Source: Brachionus plicatilis
Lineage: Eukaryota > Rotifera > Eurotatoria > Ploima > Brachionidae
NCBI GenBank assembly: GCA_010279815.1
Contig: QEOQ01000015.1
Coordinates: forward strand, 1-64,000
DNA length: 64,000 bases
Reading direction: 5' to 3'
Shown: in pieces, positions 33,403-45,549 of the stretch
Layout of the letters: each line of letters opens with the position of its first letter
Numbering within the stretch: position 1 is the first letter of the stretch
The notes under the pieces: generated by a model
The model's database searches: none
What the model was told of the DNA's origin: nothing
What the model saw: only the letters and a program-made list of their open reading frames with translations
Program-made: the position numbers and the translations under genes

Positions 33403-34922
33403 TATCCCCCGGTCTTTAGCTATCATCGTCTCTGATGATTCTTGTTTAAGATTTTAAATTCCATCAGTGCATGAAAGTAAATAGTTATATTAAAAAATAT
33501 TTAAAAAGTAAATAAACAAAAAAAAAATTAATTAAATTCTTAGTTCTAACATACTAAGATTTCTTTGATTGACGTTTCTGTCATTTCTTTATTATTTTCT
33601 GTTTCGGCGGTGACTTTGCCTCCACTTTCGGTTAAAGGTATGCTGTCGTTCTTACGTAAAAAGGATTCTTCGATTGCTTTTTTAAGGAGTGCTATACAGT
33701 TGCATTTTAAGCATATGAAAAATAAAACTATGATAATAATGAAACTAAAAATGAGGCATGGTATTATAACCAGCAAACCATTTCTCATCGAGTTCTTTAG
33801 CCAATTTATGAAATGACTTAACCCGTACGGTAATCCTCGATATTAATAAGAGTTATCAAAATCTTCATTTACTAAATTTTGATTTTTAGATGTCGATTGC
33901 TCTATATTTAGATTAATCAAATCATTAATCGACATATCATGATTAAATTTTTACGATTCGACTTCACTAGTGATGCTATTTACTGATATTAAATGATTGG
34001 ATTTCAACCAAGTAATTCCATTTTTATCAATTGATATTATTTTATCATTAATTTTTCTAACCCAATGTCTCTTAGCTTTGCATTGTTCCTCATTATCATA
34101 TCTTATAATATTACTTTTACTAAGGTATCCGGTATTTCTTTTGCCACTTAATTCAAACGAGACCTTTGGATTTCTTGTACATCCGTCGTAATTTTCGACT
34201 TCAACACTATAACTTGTTTTGCAATTAGGCACCAATATAATACCATCCCTAACATATAAAATTAAAGTTTTATTCCCAGCGTATAAAATTTCAAACTAGT
34301 CTTCGTGAAGGCGGAAAGTTCGAAGGCTTGACAGTTCTATATTACATATTTCTTCTTTCAATCAATTTAGAGCTGTATAAGTCTTGAGTTCGATTCCGTC
34401 ACTATCTGCCAAGATAAGGTCGTGAATTGTTACAAAATCAGCTTTGATTTTCGGCAAATTTGTACGATTATAAGTCAAAAATATACCTTCCGTAGAACCA
34501 TAAAGTTTCATACCACATTCGTTAAAGGTTTGGTTTATTTTGAAAATCTGATCGCCATTCGTATTACTAAAAACATTATTAAACGGGAAATTTAAACCAA
34601 CTGTCATATAAAGTCGTTAAGGACAGAAATTTACAATTTCTCTGGTCCAGTAAACAAATGACGACTTAAGTTTACATTCCAATTGTTTAATATCACAGGT
34701 ATCGAAAATTAAGTTTGATTTGCTTTTCAAGGTAACTCTTTTAGCAGTACACACAAATCCATAACTCTTTACAGATCTAAGCCACTTGAATATTTCTTTA
34801 GGCGTACCATCAAATATACAATCATCATTCTCATAGGACATTTTTGATCCTTCACATGTCCTTGAACTCACCATATTTTCACATTCTACGGTACTTTTTT
34901 GAAATAAGTTGACAGTTTTTTG

Positions 34923-35130
34923 AGCATTGCGCAAGCAGCTCTAGAGCATTGCTTAAGCACTTGCGCTTGTGTGCTTAAGCTTCTCTAGGGCATCGCTTAA
35001 ACACTTGCGCTTTTATGCTTAAGCAGCTCTAGAGCATTGCTTGAACACTTGCGCTAGTGTGATTAAGCAGCTCTAGAGCATGCTCTAAAACATTAATTCT
35101 TTCTCTTGCGCATGCGCAAGCGTTTTCAGT
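34923..35130. repeat. Left subterminal tandem repeats of the Tc1-like element
   Basis: Three to four units of about 58 bases built from CAGCTCTAGAGCATTGCTTA and CACTTGCGCTT words, ending in CTTGCGCATGCGCAAGCG. Unusually GC-rich and self-complementary; probable transposase-binding or spreading repeats. Confidence 0.75.
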
Positions 35131-35304
35131 AAATTACTACAAAAATTAACATAATTAATTATAAAAATAAATCCTATATATAGAACATCCCCTTTTTTTA
35201 TTTTATACATATGTAAATTGTACATTCTATTGCCATATAACAAAAAAAAAATATTCTATGATTTAGGAGAATTTGAATTAAACTTTCGTATTCTTTTTTA
35301 TAAA

Positions 35305-35598
35305 ATGTCATATTCAAAAAATATGAAAATTCAATGCCTTGACAAAACTGAGGTATGGCGAGAGGACATGATAATTGACGTCAAGGAAAGCAAGTTTAGG
35401 ATACATTTCGAAAATTTCACCAGCAAATTCGACTCCAATTATTCCATAGGTTTTTTTTTAAAAAAATTTTTTCGTAATTGTAACTTATTCACGTTTTTAT
35501 TAGAAATGCTACGCAAATGCGATGAAGAGAGGAAAATTCCTCGAAGTACGTTGCACGTTCCTTCTCTTCTATATAATGCAATGAGCTCAAAAACTTAA
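35305..35598 (+). pseudogene. Tudor/chromo-like coding piece in the Tc1-like element
   Basis: From the ATG at 35305 the frame reads MSYSKNMKIQCLDKTEVWRE... with IHFENFTSKFDSNYS, resembling Tudor-knot/agenet/MBT-type beta-barrels (CxDKTxxWRExxIxxV, HFxxxxxKFD). A GT...AG interval (about 35449-35503), rich in T before the acceptor, looks like a short intron. Downstream the frame continues EMLRKCDEERKIPRS. It belongs with the BEN-domain pieces on the same strand. Whether they form one gene is not shown. Confidence 0.4.
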
Positions 35599-35600
35599 TT

Positions 35601-35956
35601 ATGGGTGATTCTATTAAGTTTAATAATGATCAAAATTTAGAAACAGAGGGTAAGAAAACAAATAAATGATTTTTAAAAAGACTGATTTCATTTTCATAGG
35701 AACACTAATACAGAATGACCCTTTCAATTGTCTGGTTAAAATCAAAGAAATCGGATGTAGCGATGTCAGTTATGAAAAAATATTAAGTACTAGTAAGGAT
35801 GTGAATTTTAAAAAACATTTATCAAGCTCACAAATAGAAACGAAAAATGTGAGTATTTTTAAACAAAAGAATAAAGAATTTTTATCAATCAAACTTTTGA
35901 AATTATACTTTTATACTAAAATAAATGTTTTAGATTATTTTAATCAATTTTTATAA
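35601..35956 (+). pseudogene. Second spliced coding piece in the Tc1-like element
   Basis: ATG at 35601, exon to about 35649, donor GTAAG, acceptor TTCATAG at about 35699, then an exon reading GTLIQNDPFNCLVKIKEIG. A further donor-like GTGAGT occurs near 35847. Downstream (35960-36450) lysine/glutamate-rich coiled-coil-like fragments run in several frames with stops. Product not recognised; probably the 5' part of the BEN gene. Confidence 0.3.
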
Positions 35957-36452
35957 AGACTGCCGACAGAAAGCAAAAAAAAGCAAAGGGAAAAACATTT
36001 TCAGCTTCGAATTCTTTGAACCAAATTTTTAACGCTTGAGGTGGAATAAATCCCGAGGTAAATTTTATAAACTTCTTCTATTAACTCCAAAATGAAAATC
36101 CTCTAAAGATTCAAATACATGCCGAATTTGATTCCGTTATTGATAAATGTAATAAAGTTGAAATTGAAGGAAAAAAGAGGGGAAACAAAATGCTAAAAAT
36201 AAGTGCGACTTAAAATAATTTGAGCTCGAAGAATTGAGAAAACTTCAACTTCAATTTAAAGAAAAATTGGAAAAAAACTCAATTGAAGTCAGCAAGTAGT
36301 TAACTATTATAAATAGAACTCTAACACAAGGATTTACTGCAGTAAACAACCCTAAATATTAAAGAGATATAAAAAATCTTAAATTTTGATATTAGATTAA
36401 TGACACATTAAACAAATTAGCTAATTCCTTTATTAAATTAGTTGATCATCAT

Positions 36453-37307
36453 ATGAAAAAAAATGAACAATTATCAGAAACATGTCAAATGCCTATCTCG
36501 ACTAATAGAGATAAAAATGAATCAAATGAAGCTCAAACCATACAAAATTTATTGTCTAACGAATCCCTGCATGATATAGAAACCAGAGATAGTGAAAACA
36601 TACATCTTTTTACGCAAGTTAGTTTTTTTAAAGATCCGTCTAGTGATTTTAGAAAAAACGATGTAGTTTCAAATGGACCAGAAATATCAAATCCTAATGA
36701 TAAAATACAATTTGATTTTCCATCTTCATCAATGCCTTTTGCTATTCAAGATTCAAATGATTATAATCTGCCCCCTACTTTAAGCGTTGCGCAAGCAGAC
36801 AACTTTCGTCCAATTAGTCAATTACAACCTCCTAGTAGTTATCTTAGTCCTAAAATAGTTTCAAAAAATACTATACCTTTTCTCATAAATACCACTAACA
36901 TTAATTCACCTAATGCACTCAAAACAAAAACTAGAATACTTAATGAAACAAATACCAATTATTTAACACCGCGAATAATTGAATCTAATCATGGCATGAT
37001 TGAGTATTTAAACCAAACAGAAATTAAAGAAATATTAAGAAAAAATAAAGATCCACATCTTTTTGCAGCATCAATTTTAGAAAAAATATTCAGTAAAAAA
37101 GAATTGGAAAACTGTACTGTTTATGGCAGAGGTTAACTGAATAAGGGTTCACTTGATCCCCTTAAAATTAAATACATCCAAAATTTATGTGAAGATTTGT
37201 TTAATATGAATGGGCTTAAAGACGAAAAAATGTGGGCTCACTGTGTTGTTAATATGAACCGTAATATTCGAAAGATCACTGCTCATAAAAATGTACATAC
37301 ACCCTAA
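36453..37307 (+). pseudogene. BEN-domain-like protein with one internal stop
   Basis: A low-complexity Ser/Asn/Pro-rich region of about 190 residues is followed by IKEILRKNKDPHLFAASILEKIFSKKELENCT, which fits the start of a BEN domain (DNA-binding, chromatin). A TAA at 37134-37136 interrupts it, but the same frame continues with LNKGSLDPLKIKYIQNLCEDLF to 37307, the expected BEN continuation. It sits on the strand opposite the transposase. Decayed or read with a different splice; the stop could also be a sequencing error. Confidence 0.55.
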
Positions 37308-37434
37308 TCATCTAAAAATTTTTGTTTTTCATTTTCTTAGTTTAATACTGTTTTCAAGATTGTATTAGGTAAAATTTTGTAGTTAATTTAATTAATATTC
37401 ACAATGCCAAAAAATTTTCACCACATAATATAAA

Positions 37435-37895
37435 TTAATATTTTTTTTACTTAATGAACGGTAAAAGATTTCTATCTAATATTCTAATAAAATCAGAACT
37501 CCGCATTTTTCCATTAAAAATACAAATAGGAGTGGCTCCTCTGAATGAAATTCCACCCCACAAAAGAAGCTTTTTAATTGATTAAAAATAATTTTAAATA
37601 ATAAATTTTATCAATTTTAATAAATACTTTCATAGGATGTTTGGCTACAGGAGCTTTAAAATAACGACAAGTTTTTTTTGCCATCTAAAAAGATAAATCT
37701 TAAACAATTAAATAAAAGGAATATAAAACAAAACCTTTGTAAAGTATGTACTTCGAGTTCAATCAAAGATTCATCTATAAAAATACAATCCAAAAATTGA
37801 TCTTTGGAAAGTAAGCAAAATTGAGCATATAGACTCCTCTTAATGGCATTTATTTCGGATACAATTTGACAATATCTGGATTTAGAAACATTAAT
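37435..37895 (-). pseudogene. Tc1/mariner DDE transposase fragment
   Basis: Minus-strand pieces read ...FIDESLIEL (region of the second catalytic Asp), then KAPVAKHPMK and LLWGGISFRGATPICIFNGK, and NLLPFIK, matching the Tc1 KHPxKVxVWGGIS block. A GT-AG intron of about 57 bases separates KHPMK from LLWGG. A second intron-like break lies near 37694-37734, and an A-homopolymer there appears to shift the frame. The N-terminal HTH region and the third catalytic residue are not recognisable, so it is inactive. Confidence 0.75.
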
Positions 37896-37974
37896 TTTTA
37901 ATAAAAAATTTTATTTTTTAAGGTTTACCTAGTGGTTTTTCTTACACGTAGTTTTTTTTACTTTTATTTTTTGC

Positions 37975-38150
37975 TCATGCGCTTGCTCTTGAACATTTTT
38001 TTTTGTTCTAGCCCATTCTAAAGCAACCTAGCGCATCTGTAGAGCATGTGCTCAAGCGCTGCTTAAGCAACCTAGCGCATCTGTAGAGCATGTGCTCAAG
38101 CGCTGCTTAAGCAACCTAGCGCCGCTCTTGAGCATTTGCTTAAGCAGGCT
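37975..38150. repeat. Right subterminal tandem repeats of the Tc1-like element
   Basis: About 2.7 copies of a 44-base unit starting AGCAACCTAGCGCATCTGTA, related in inverted orientation to the left subterminal array (shared GAGCATG, GCGCTTAAGC words). Confidence 0.8.
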
Positions 38151-38671
38151 GTCCACTTATTTCAGAAACGTACTGTATCTTACCAATTTCCACCTTATGA
38201 ATGCTTTTTGATGAGCTTCTTGAACCAAACAGGTTCACGTATGCATCAATTATGATTTTCTGTTTACTACATTCGTATCCATTTCCATCTATGGTTAGTA
38301 TTTGTTTGAATAGTAAATCCACTCTTCTAAATTTTTTGTCAATTTCTACAAAAACTTTTTAATTGGCATGACTTGCATAACAGTCCTTTTCAATATTTAG
38401 AATTAGGGTGTCCTTAATATTAGTTTGGTCCGGTGTTTCGCTGATGATTTTGAACTGTCCGAGGACGAATGGCTTCTAGAAAAATCAAAAACTAAATCTG
38501 TAAAATTCAGTTCATAGTTTGGATGAAAACGTTCGCTTTGAAACAGCTCAAAACTCTTCTTTGATTATTCCAGCAAAAAAAAATTTAATTGTTCCGATTT
38601 TGATAAAACAGATTCTGGTGATTAAAAACCAAAAAAATTTTTTTAAATAGCATATTTCAATTTTTGCTTTA

Positions 38672-40737
38672 AGATTCGGATAATTATAATTTTGAAGAAG
38701 ATAACTGTATTGAAAGTATGAAAGAATCGATTTTTCCGAATTCTAATTTATCAAAATTAGAATTTTTCACACTTTTAGAATCCATTGTAGATAAACTATG
38801 TTTACCCGAAAATAAGAAAAATGTTTTATACAACTTTATAAAATTAATACTACCCTTCGATAGCAATTTGCCTAAAACTTACGAAGGAATTAACAAAAAA
38901 TTTAAAAATTCTTTTATAGAATCTGAAAAACTTTGTTCATTTTGTAAAAAACCAAATTAAACAATATCAAGCAACAAAAGATGCTCAAATCAACTTTGTT
39001 TAAGTATGCCAGCATTGTTTAAATCCAAAAATATTAAAATTTTCAAAATTGATTTACTCTATCAAATTAAAAGTATTCTAGATAAAAATAACGAAAAAAT
39101 TATTATTTATAAAGATAAATACGAATTAAATAATTTTTTAAAATCTTCATTCAATTTTTTAAAGAAAAACTAGATCACCTAGGAGAAACATACTCAGATT
39201 TGCTTTACACTGGACGTAACAGGCTTGAGATTAACACAATTAGATAAGTACTTTTTGCCGATGCAGTGAACTATAACAAGTCAGGACCAAATTCTATGTG
39301 GGCGTTGTTCTCGTGTGTTGCTGAACTCCCTCCAATTTTAAGGTGTTCTTTTGGGAATATTATTTTTCATTCAAGCTGGTCAGGCTCAGAACCAGACTTT
39401 AATTTATGGCTTGAAGTTTATAATCAAGAGATTCAACAATTGATTCAAAATGGATTTCAATGGAAAAATATAAAATTCAAACTTAGAGTTTTGTCGTTTA
39501 TCTCTGATTCACCTGCTAGATCTAAAGCCTGTTTCAGTGTACAATTTAATGGTTGCTATGGCTGCATAAAATGTATTCACCCTGGAGAAAGAATAAATAA
39601 TAGAACAGTTTATCCAGTTTCAGAAAACGTTGTTATTCGATCACCAGATGTTTACAATAATCAAGTTCAAAGAGCTATCGAACAAGGTACTAATTTTGAG
39701 GGAATAAAAGGCTTTTCTTATCTATGTAATTGGATAAATATACCTAATGATTTAATGCTTGATTACATGCATCTTTGTATAATCGGAACATAAAAAAAAA
39801 TTTTCAATAATTTTTTTGACTCTAAAAATTGGAATAAGCCTTATTATTTAAGTAAATTTAAATAAAAAAAATTTATATTATATCAATCAATTTATTAGAG
39901 AAAGTAATCAATTTCATTGACAACCGCTTGAGTAATTTTTCCTAACCAAATAATTTCAGTACAAGAAGCCTATTTCATGGAACAAGAAATTTTGATGGTC
40001 AGATAACCAAAAATGTTTTTAAAAAAAAATATACAAGAGAAAATATTAAGCTTTTGCTTTCTGAAACAAAAAATCAAAATTAAAAAAATTTTATTCAGAA
40101 TGAGCTTATTAAATAACCTGTTAAATATGAATCCGGGATAAAATTGTTGAATCCTAAAAATTTAGATTGCTCTATTTTAAGTCAAGTTGAGTATCAAGTT
40201 TTTAAAAATTTTTTAAATTAATGTGATAATGAAATCAAAAAAAAAATAATACATACAAGCTCTAGAGTCATGATTAATAATAAAATATTTCATCCTTTTG
40301 ATTATGACCAGCGATACATGTCTATGGATAACCATTCGATTGAATTTTCAGGGATAAATCAAAATAAAATCAAGTACGGAGTATTAAAAAAATTTTTAAA
40401 TTTAGATGGTCTGAATCTAGGTATAGTAAGAGTTTTTAAACAACAAAATAGCTTTAAATTATTCGAGTTAATCTCACAAGAATACCAAAAATATATCAAT
40501 AGATTTTTTATAAAAGGTGATTTTGATGATGACTATGAAATTATTTACCTAAATAACATAACAAAAAGATGCATAATTCTAATATATAATTCTGAAAAAA
40601 TTTTTGTAACTCTAAATGAATTTAATGAAAGTGACAAATTTTTTATAAAATTACTAGCAAATGTTGACTTATTAAAATTTTATTCAAAAAAAACAATTCA
40701 TCTTAAAATAAAAATTGATTGTTATTTATTTTAATTA
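38672..40737 (+). pseudogene. TNP2-like (CMC/EnSpm-type) transposase pseudogene
   Basis: Plus-strand pieces in order: 38672-38957 (N-terminal, ending CSFCKKPN), 39240-39793 (FADAVNYNKSGPNSMWALFS, then ELPPILR, SDSPARSKA, QFNGCYGCIKCIHPGE), then 40270-40737 (C-terminal). The block with SPARSK and a Cys-rich YGCxKCxHPG motif is characteristic of the transposase family tnp2 (Transposase_21) proteins common in invertebrate genomes. Several stops and frame breaks separate the pieces, and a T-rich acceptor precedes 38672. Dead copy. Exact element ends were not found. Confidence 0.6.
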
Positions 40738-40948
40738 GCTAAAAATGCATTTTAACGCATTTTTTCAAAGGATTTATATTAATTTTGTTTTTAATATTTA
40801 GAATCGTTTTCATCTATAAACTTAAAAAATATATAATTTTATAGAAGTTAACAATTTTATAATAAAATAAAAAAACGCGTTTTAATAAGTTTTTTAATTA
40901 CAAACGCATTTAACTTCGTTTAGAATGGCGTTTTTTTTTTCTCGGGTA
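40738..40948. repeat. Probable subterminal repeats of the inserted element
   Basis: Several variants of AACGCATTT / AAACGCGTTTT occur in both orientations just before the junction with the RHS copy at 40949. GAACGTTTTGGAAACGCG lies near the other junction (about 32855). This suggests element ends, but no clean terminal inverted repeat was found. Confidence 0.3.
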
Positions 40949-43217
40949 CTGCAACAACAATCCTTTTATTTATATTGATACATTTGGTCAAAAATCTGAA
41001 CTGTGAGAGCGTGTTGAACTTGAGGCTGCGAAAGCAGCTGGAGGAGTTGTAGGTAAATAAGTTGGTGAAATAGTTGGTCAAAAAGCTGGTAGATATTTGG
41101 GCATGGTACTTGGGATGCCTTTTGGCTTACCCGGAGTTCTTATTGGTAATGTAGCAGGAGCTAAGCTTGGCAAATTTATTGGAGGAAGAGTTGGCAAAGA
41201 AGTTGGTAAATATTGGGCAGAATATTTTTACAAAAAATTAGATGAGATTGAGAATCAAAATGGATTGGAGAATGACGATGAAAATGAAATGGAGAATGAT
41301 GAAGAAGATGAAATGGAAAGTGAAGATGAAAATGAAGTGGAGAATGATGAAGAAGATGAAATGGAGAATGTTTTAGAAGATGAATTGAAGAATGTTGAAG
41401 AAGAGGATGATATAGAATGGAGAGAAGAGTGGCCAAGAGCGATAGATCCAAATGATATAATTGGACCTGAAGGCTTTGGACCATTTAAGTGCATAAACCC
41501 ATCTGACACATTATCTTATAAAATAAGATTTGAGAATCTAATGAATTCCTCTGCTCTTGCTCAATATGTGTTCATAAAACTGCAATTGAACAAAAATTTA
41601 GATTTTAGAACATTCGAATTGGACGAATTTTCATTTGCCAACAAAGAATACTCAGTTGAACCAGGAAATTCCTATTACCAACAAAAAATAGACATAGATG
41701 CCTTCAATACAACTAGCAAGTTGAAAGACTTTCAAATGGTGATTCGTGTTCAGGCTGGCTTGGACATTCTGTCAAAATCTGCTTTTTGGAAGCTTGAAGC
41801 ACTTGACAAGAATACAGGTGCGCCACCCACAGACAAAACTATTGGATTTCTTCCTCCAAATGACAATTCAACACACATTGGTGAAGGATATGTCAAGTTT
41901 AAAATTCAACCAAGTAAAACAGCTCCCAACATGGCCAAAATTGATGCAAACGCATCAATCATATTCGACATCAATGATCCAATCATTACACCAAATATAT
42001 TCAACACAATTGATGCAGATGCTCCTGAAATTCAAGTTGAAATTGATCTAAATTCTGAGAATTTCGGCACAGCCAAACTAATTCATTTAGATGTGGGTGA
42101 TGAAGCAGACTTTGATAAATTGTATGTCTATGAGCATAGAGAAATATTCGATGATCTAAACAATCAGACTATTTCTGAGAGCATTAAATTAATTGAGCAA
42201 AGTAAAGGCAAAAGTATTGCTTTAGAACTTGACCAAAACTTGAACTCAATTAATTCAAGAAGTTCTCAACTTTCAGAAAAAGTTAAATTGAAAATTTACT
42301 CCACCGACCAAATTGGCAATGTAAGAAAATTAAAAGAAATTCCTGTACAATTAAACAATCCAGTGTGTGATCAATCAAACTGCTTAAATGGCTTTTGCAG
42401 CTCGACAGCAAATTGTGTTTGTGACTTACACTTTATTGGAACAGATTGCACCCAAAGACAAAATTTGAGCACACTTGAACCACCAATTGTGGAATTTTTT
42501 CTAGTAAATCAATCCGATATAGATCAAAGTATGAATTTATTTGTGAACTGCATTGGAATAGATGACAATGCAAATTTAACCCTATTGCTTTATCTTTCTT
42601 CCAATTCTTCTATAAAAGAAAAAAGTTTGATCATTGAACAAGTCGAATTAGATGGAAGAAAATATTTCTCTTTGAACATTGATCTTCTTTATTCAGAAAT
42701 GAATAAAAATATGCTCACTGTGCTATCTGACTTAGAAAATAATAAAACAATGCTAGAATTAATTTGTTCGCAATCATCATTCGGAGTATTAGCTAATCAA
42801 TCAATTGAATTAGAAGTGGTTCACTCGAACAAACTAAGGCCTCATTTGCAGATTGATTCCAATTTGAAGTGTTTTTCTGCAGATTCAGACATTATTCGAA
42901 TACATTATTCAATATTGAACCAGGAACCAGAAAGCAATTTTACAATTTACATAGAAAATTTAAATACTGAATTTAAATGGAAAGTGGATTATTTGAATAA
43001 TATAATTTTAATTGAAAAAGATCAAGATTCGTTTGAGGGCAAAATTGATTTAGATATTAAAATGGTCGCCACAAACAATGGAAATATTTTTGCACAAGTA
43101 GACAGAAAAATATCTGTTTCCTTTTGTGAGACAGAAAGTTCAAATCCAATAATCAGAATTTTTTATTTGATTTTTAAATATTTGATTTTTTTTTTAAATA
43201 CTTTTTTTAAACTCTAA
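40949..43217 (+). pseudogene. Decayed copy of the giant RHS gene, part B (C-terminal third)
   Basis: Begins CNNNPFIYIDTFGQKSEL exactly where part A lost homology, then continues to the natural C-terminus. A TGA (about 41005) and a TAA (about 41055) interrupt the glycine-zipper region, after which 704 codons are open from the ATG at 41103: glycine zipper, acidic linker (longer than in the parent, with repeated DEDEMEN-type units), DPNDIIGPEGFGP beta domain, EGF, C-terminal region and hydrophobic tail. Amino-acid identity to the parent is very high. It has no signal peptide or promoter, so it is taken as a pseudogene, though the open part could be translated if transcribed. Confidence 0.85.
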
Positions 43218-44148
43218 ATAAAAAATAATACTTTGATCAAAAATTAATAAATATGCCAACTCTAGTATAATGTTAAACTAGTGAAGCTCAATTTTATTAG
43301 GAGTTATGAAATTTTTTTCAATTTGATTGTTTTAATTTAATTAAAGCTTAAATAATTTTTGAACTGAAGTGAATAATTCATTATTATTGTAAAATGCGCA
43401 ATGTTATCAACATAGCAACTCTGCATTATATAAAGATAGTCTAGTAAAACTCAACATAGTAATTGCAGAATTTTTTAGAATATTTTTTAATGGCGTTTAA
43501 AATGCAGAAAATTTTAGAGTTTTTTGCAGACTGGGGTTGTGAAGTTCGTTTCAATTCGATCTTTTAATTTAGAAAAACTTAAATAACTTTTTCACTAAAA
43601 GAGATAATTTAGTTCTATACAATGCTTATTTTTTAGCAAGTTTGCTTAAGGCAGTAAAACAAGTCTGCAAAATACTCTGCAACTTTCTGCATTTTGCACG
43701 CCAAAAAGTATTCTAAAAAAAGTAGCTAAAACATTAAGTATTTTACAGAACTAAATTATTCCTTATAGTAAATTAGTTATTCAAATTTTACTGAATTGAA
43801 ACGATCGAATTGAAATGCACTTCACAGCCAAATTTTATTAAACAAAATATTTTATTAAAACATAATCTCCCAGTTTTTTTAATTTAATCTGAAAAAATAT
43901 TTTTCAAATTTTAATTTTTTAACTTGCCTTATTGTAAATTTTCAAAAATTACTATAACTTTTTAAATATAAAAAAAATCTTTTATTTTATGGGTTGATTG
44001 TTAATTTTATGGGTTGTTTTTTTATTAATAATAAGATACTAACTGTAAAATTTAGAATTAATTTTTTCGGCTTTGTGAATTTTGTGAACATCTTTTTTTC
44101 TAAAAGTTTAAAATTAGTACCTGTTCTATTTTATCATTTTGTACAATA
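43218..44148. other. AT-rich intergenic DNA
   Basis: No gene. It contains an inverted-repeat pair at about 43540-43600 and 43740-43835, with a weaker related copy near 43290-43400. Similar words recur inside the transposon at 46440-46760. Confidence 0.55.
43540..43835. repeat. Imperfect inverted repeat
   Basis: TTGTGAAGTTCGTTTCAATT near 43550 pairs with its approximate inverse near 43800-43830, and flanking AATAATTTAGTTCTNTA words pair as well. Likely an old small foldback element. Confidence 0.5.
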
Positions 44149-45549
44149 CTGATTTGTTCCAGTGGTTTAACCAAAATTTACGCGAATTTACCAAAATTTT
44201 AGTAAATTTACGGGAATTCTGGTAATTTTACGTAAAATCGCAAAAGTGAAAAACAGTCAGACAATTTCACGCATTTTTTTTGAGTATGAGTGTGAGTTTG
44301 AGTGATAAACACTAAACTCTCACTCACACTTGATCACGCATAATTTTTGCGTGATACACTCACACTCACACTCAAAACGCATTTTTTTGCGTGACACAAT
44401 TTTTAATGTCAAAATAAATAAAATTAAATTTTAAACATTTTGAAATATTTTTTAAGTTCGAATTTTTATTTAAATAGGCAAAAGCTGGCACAAACAGTTG
44501 ATTGACAATTTGATTTATTTTTAGTTTTAAACTTTTTAAAAAAATCTTATTTTGCTTTAAAATTTTTCTCATTTATCAATATTTTATACGGAATAATTTT
44601 ATGATGTTGTAGTTGATTTAATAATTAAATATTTGATAAAAATAATATTTATTTTGTTTAATTTTTTAATTATTTATTTAAAAAAATCAAAATAAATTTA
44701 TTTCATTTTATACTAATAGGAACAATTACATCTTTTGAATAATCTAAATAACGTGTAAAAATTCTTCTGATTCTGATAAATAGGAAAACAGGGATTTTCA
44801 CGAATATGTGTTAAGGGTGATTAGAGTCTGGTATTAAATAATAAGGTAGTTTTGTTTATGGGTTTAATATTAAGATTCCGCTTAGTTGTATCCGAAGTTA
44901 ATATATATTAATACATTTAAGCCCAAATCATAACTTTTGATAAGTTAGATTAAAGCTTGTGACTTAAATATAAGCCTGATTTTTTAATTTTTGGACTATT
45001 AATTTAATCAAAAATGCTTTCAGAAGTTTAACCACTATCGTCTGCTTTATATGTTTTTTTTTAAACATCTATCTTTAAAATTTTGAATTAAAATACGCCT
45101 TGTGTTTAATTCAAAAATAAGTAAAACTATTTAGCCTTACGTTACTTTCTTAAATTTAAATTATAGAATCGATACAGTCAATACAAATTGCTAAAAAAAC
45201 CAGAAACTTGTACAGAAAAATTAAAAAGAAAGGTTAAAATTCGGCGTCGTACCATTCTGATCTAAGCGTTTTTGAATTTATATCTTATTTTTTCTATCAA
45301 AATGTATAAAATTAACAAAAAGTTGGGTTGGTGCGATACGGTGCATTAGATATTACTATCTTTGAATATAATTATAGTCGTGTAGTTTTAAAATATCCAC
45401 TTTGGTCATGTTAATCGATTTGAGTAAAAAAAAATAAAGAAAAAAATTCCTTTCTTAAGTTTTGTGAAATTTAGATCTTAAAACAGAAAATAAACGTGCA
45501 AGAAATCTTTTTTAAAGAAGAAGAAGGCTTGCTTTTCAAATTGAACATA

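Larger units (their letters stand above)
34889..38175. mobile_element. Tc1/mariner-like transposon carrying BEN/Tudor-like coding sequence
   Basis: Ends are imperfect inverted repeats of about 28 bases (right end: CAGTACGTTTCTGAAATAAG; left end: CGGTACTTTTTTGAAATAAG), each flanked by TA (34887-34888 and 38176-38177), the Tc1/mariner target duplication. Inside each end lie tandem subterminal repeats. The minus strand holds a decayed DDE transposase (37435-37895). The plus strand holds spliced coding pieces, including a BEN-like domain. Inserted in the env-like pseudogene. Confidence 0.8.
33546..38620 (-). pseudogene. Decayed env-like membrane glycoprotein of an LTR retroelement, split by a transposon
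   Basis: Minus-strand frames upstream of the LTR add up to a cysteine-rich ectodomain (pieces about 38178-38600, 34617-34888, 34362-34607, 33951-34235), then a membrane anchor with a polar cytoplasmic tail (33546-33788). It lies just before a polypurine tract and LTR, which is where env genes sit. It is broken by stops and by the Tc1-like element (34889-38175); the reading frame on each side abuts at the TA target site. Gag and pol are absent. The family was not resolved. It is an old, non-functional endogenous copy in the host genome. Confidence 0.5.
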
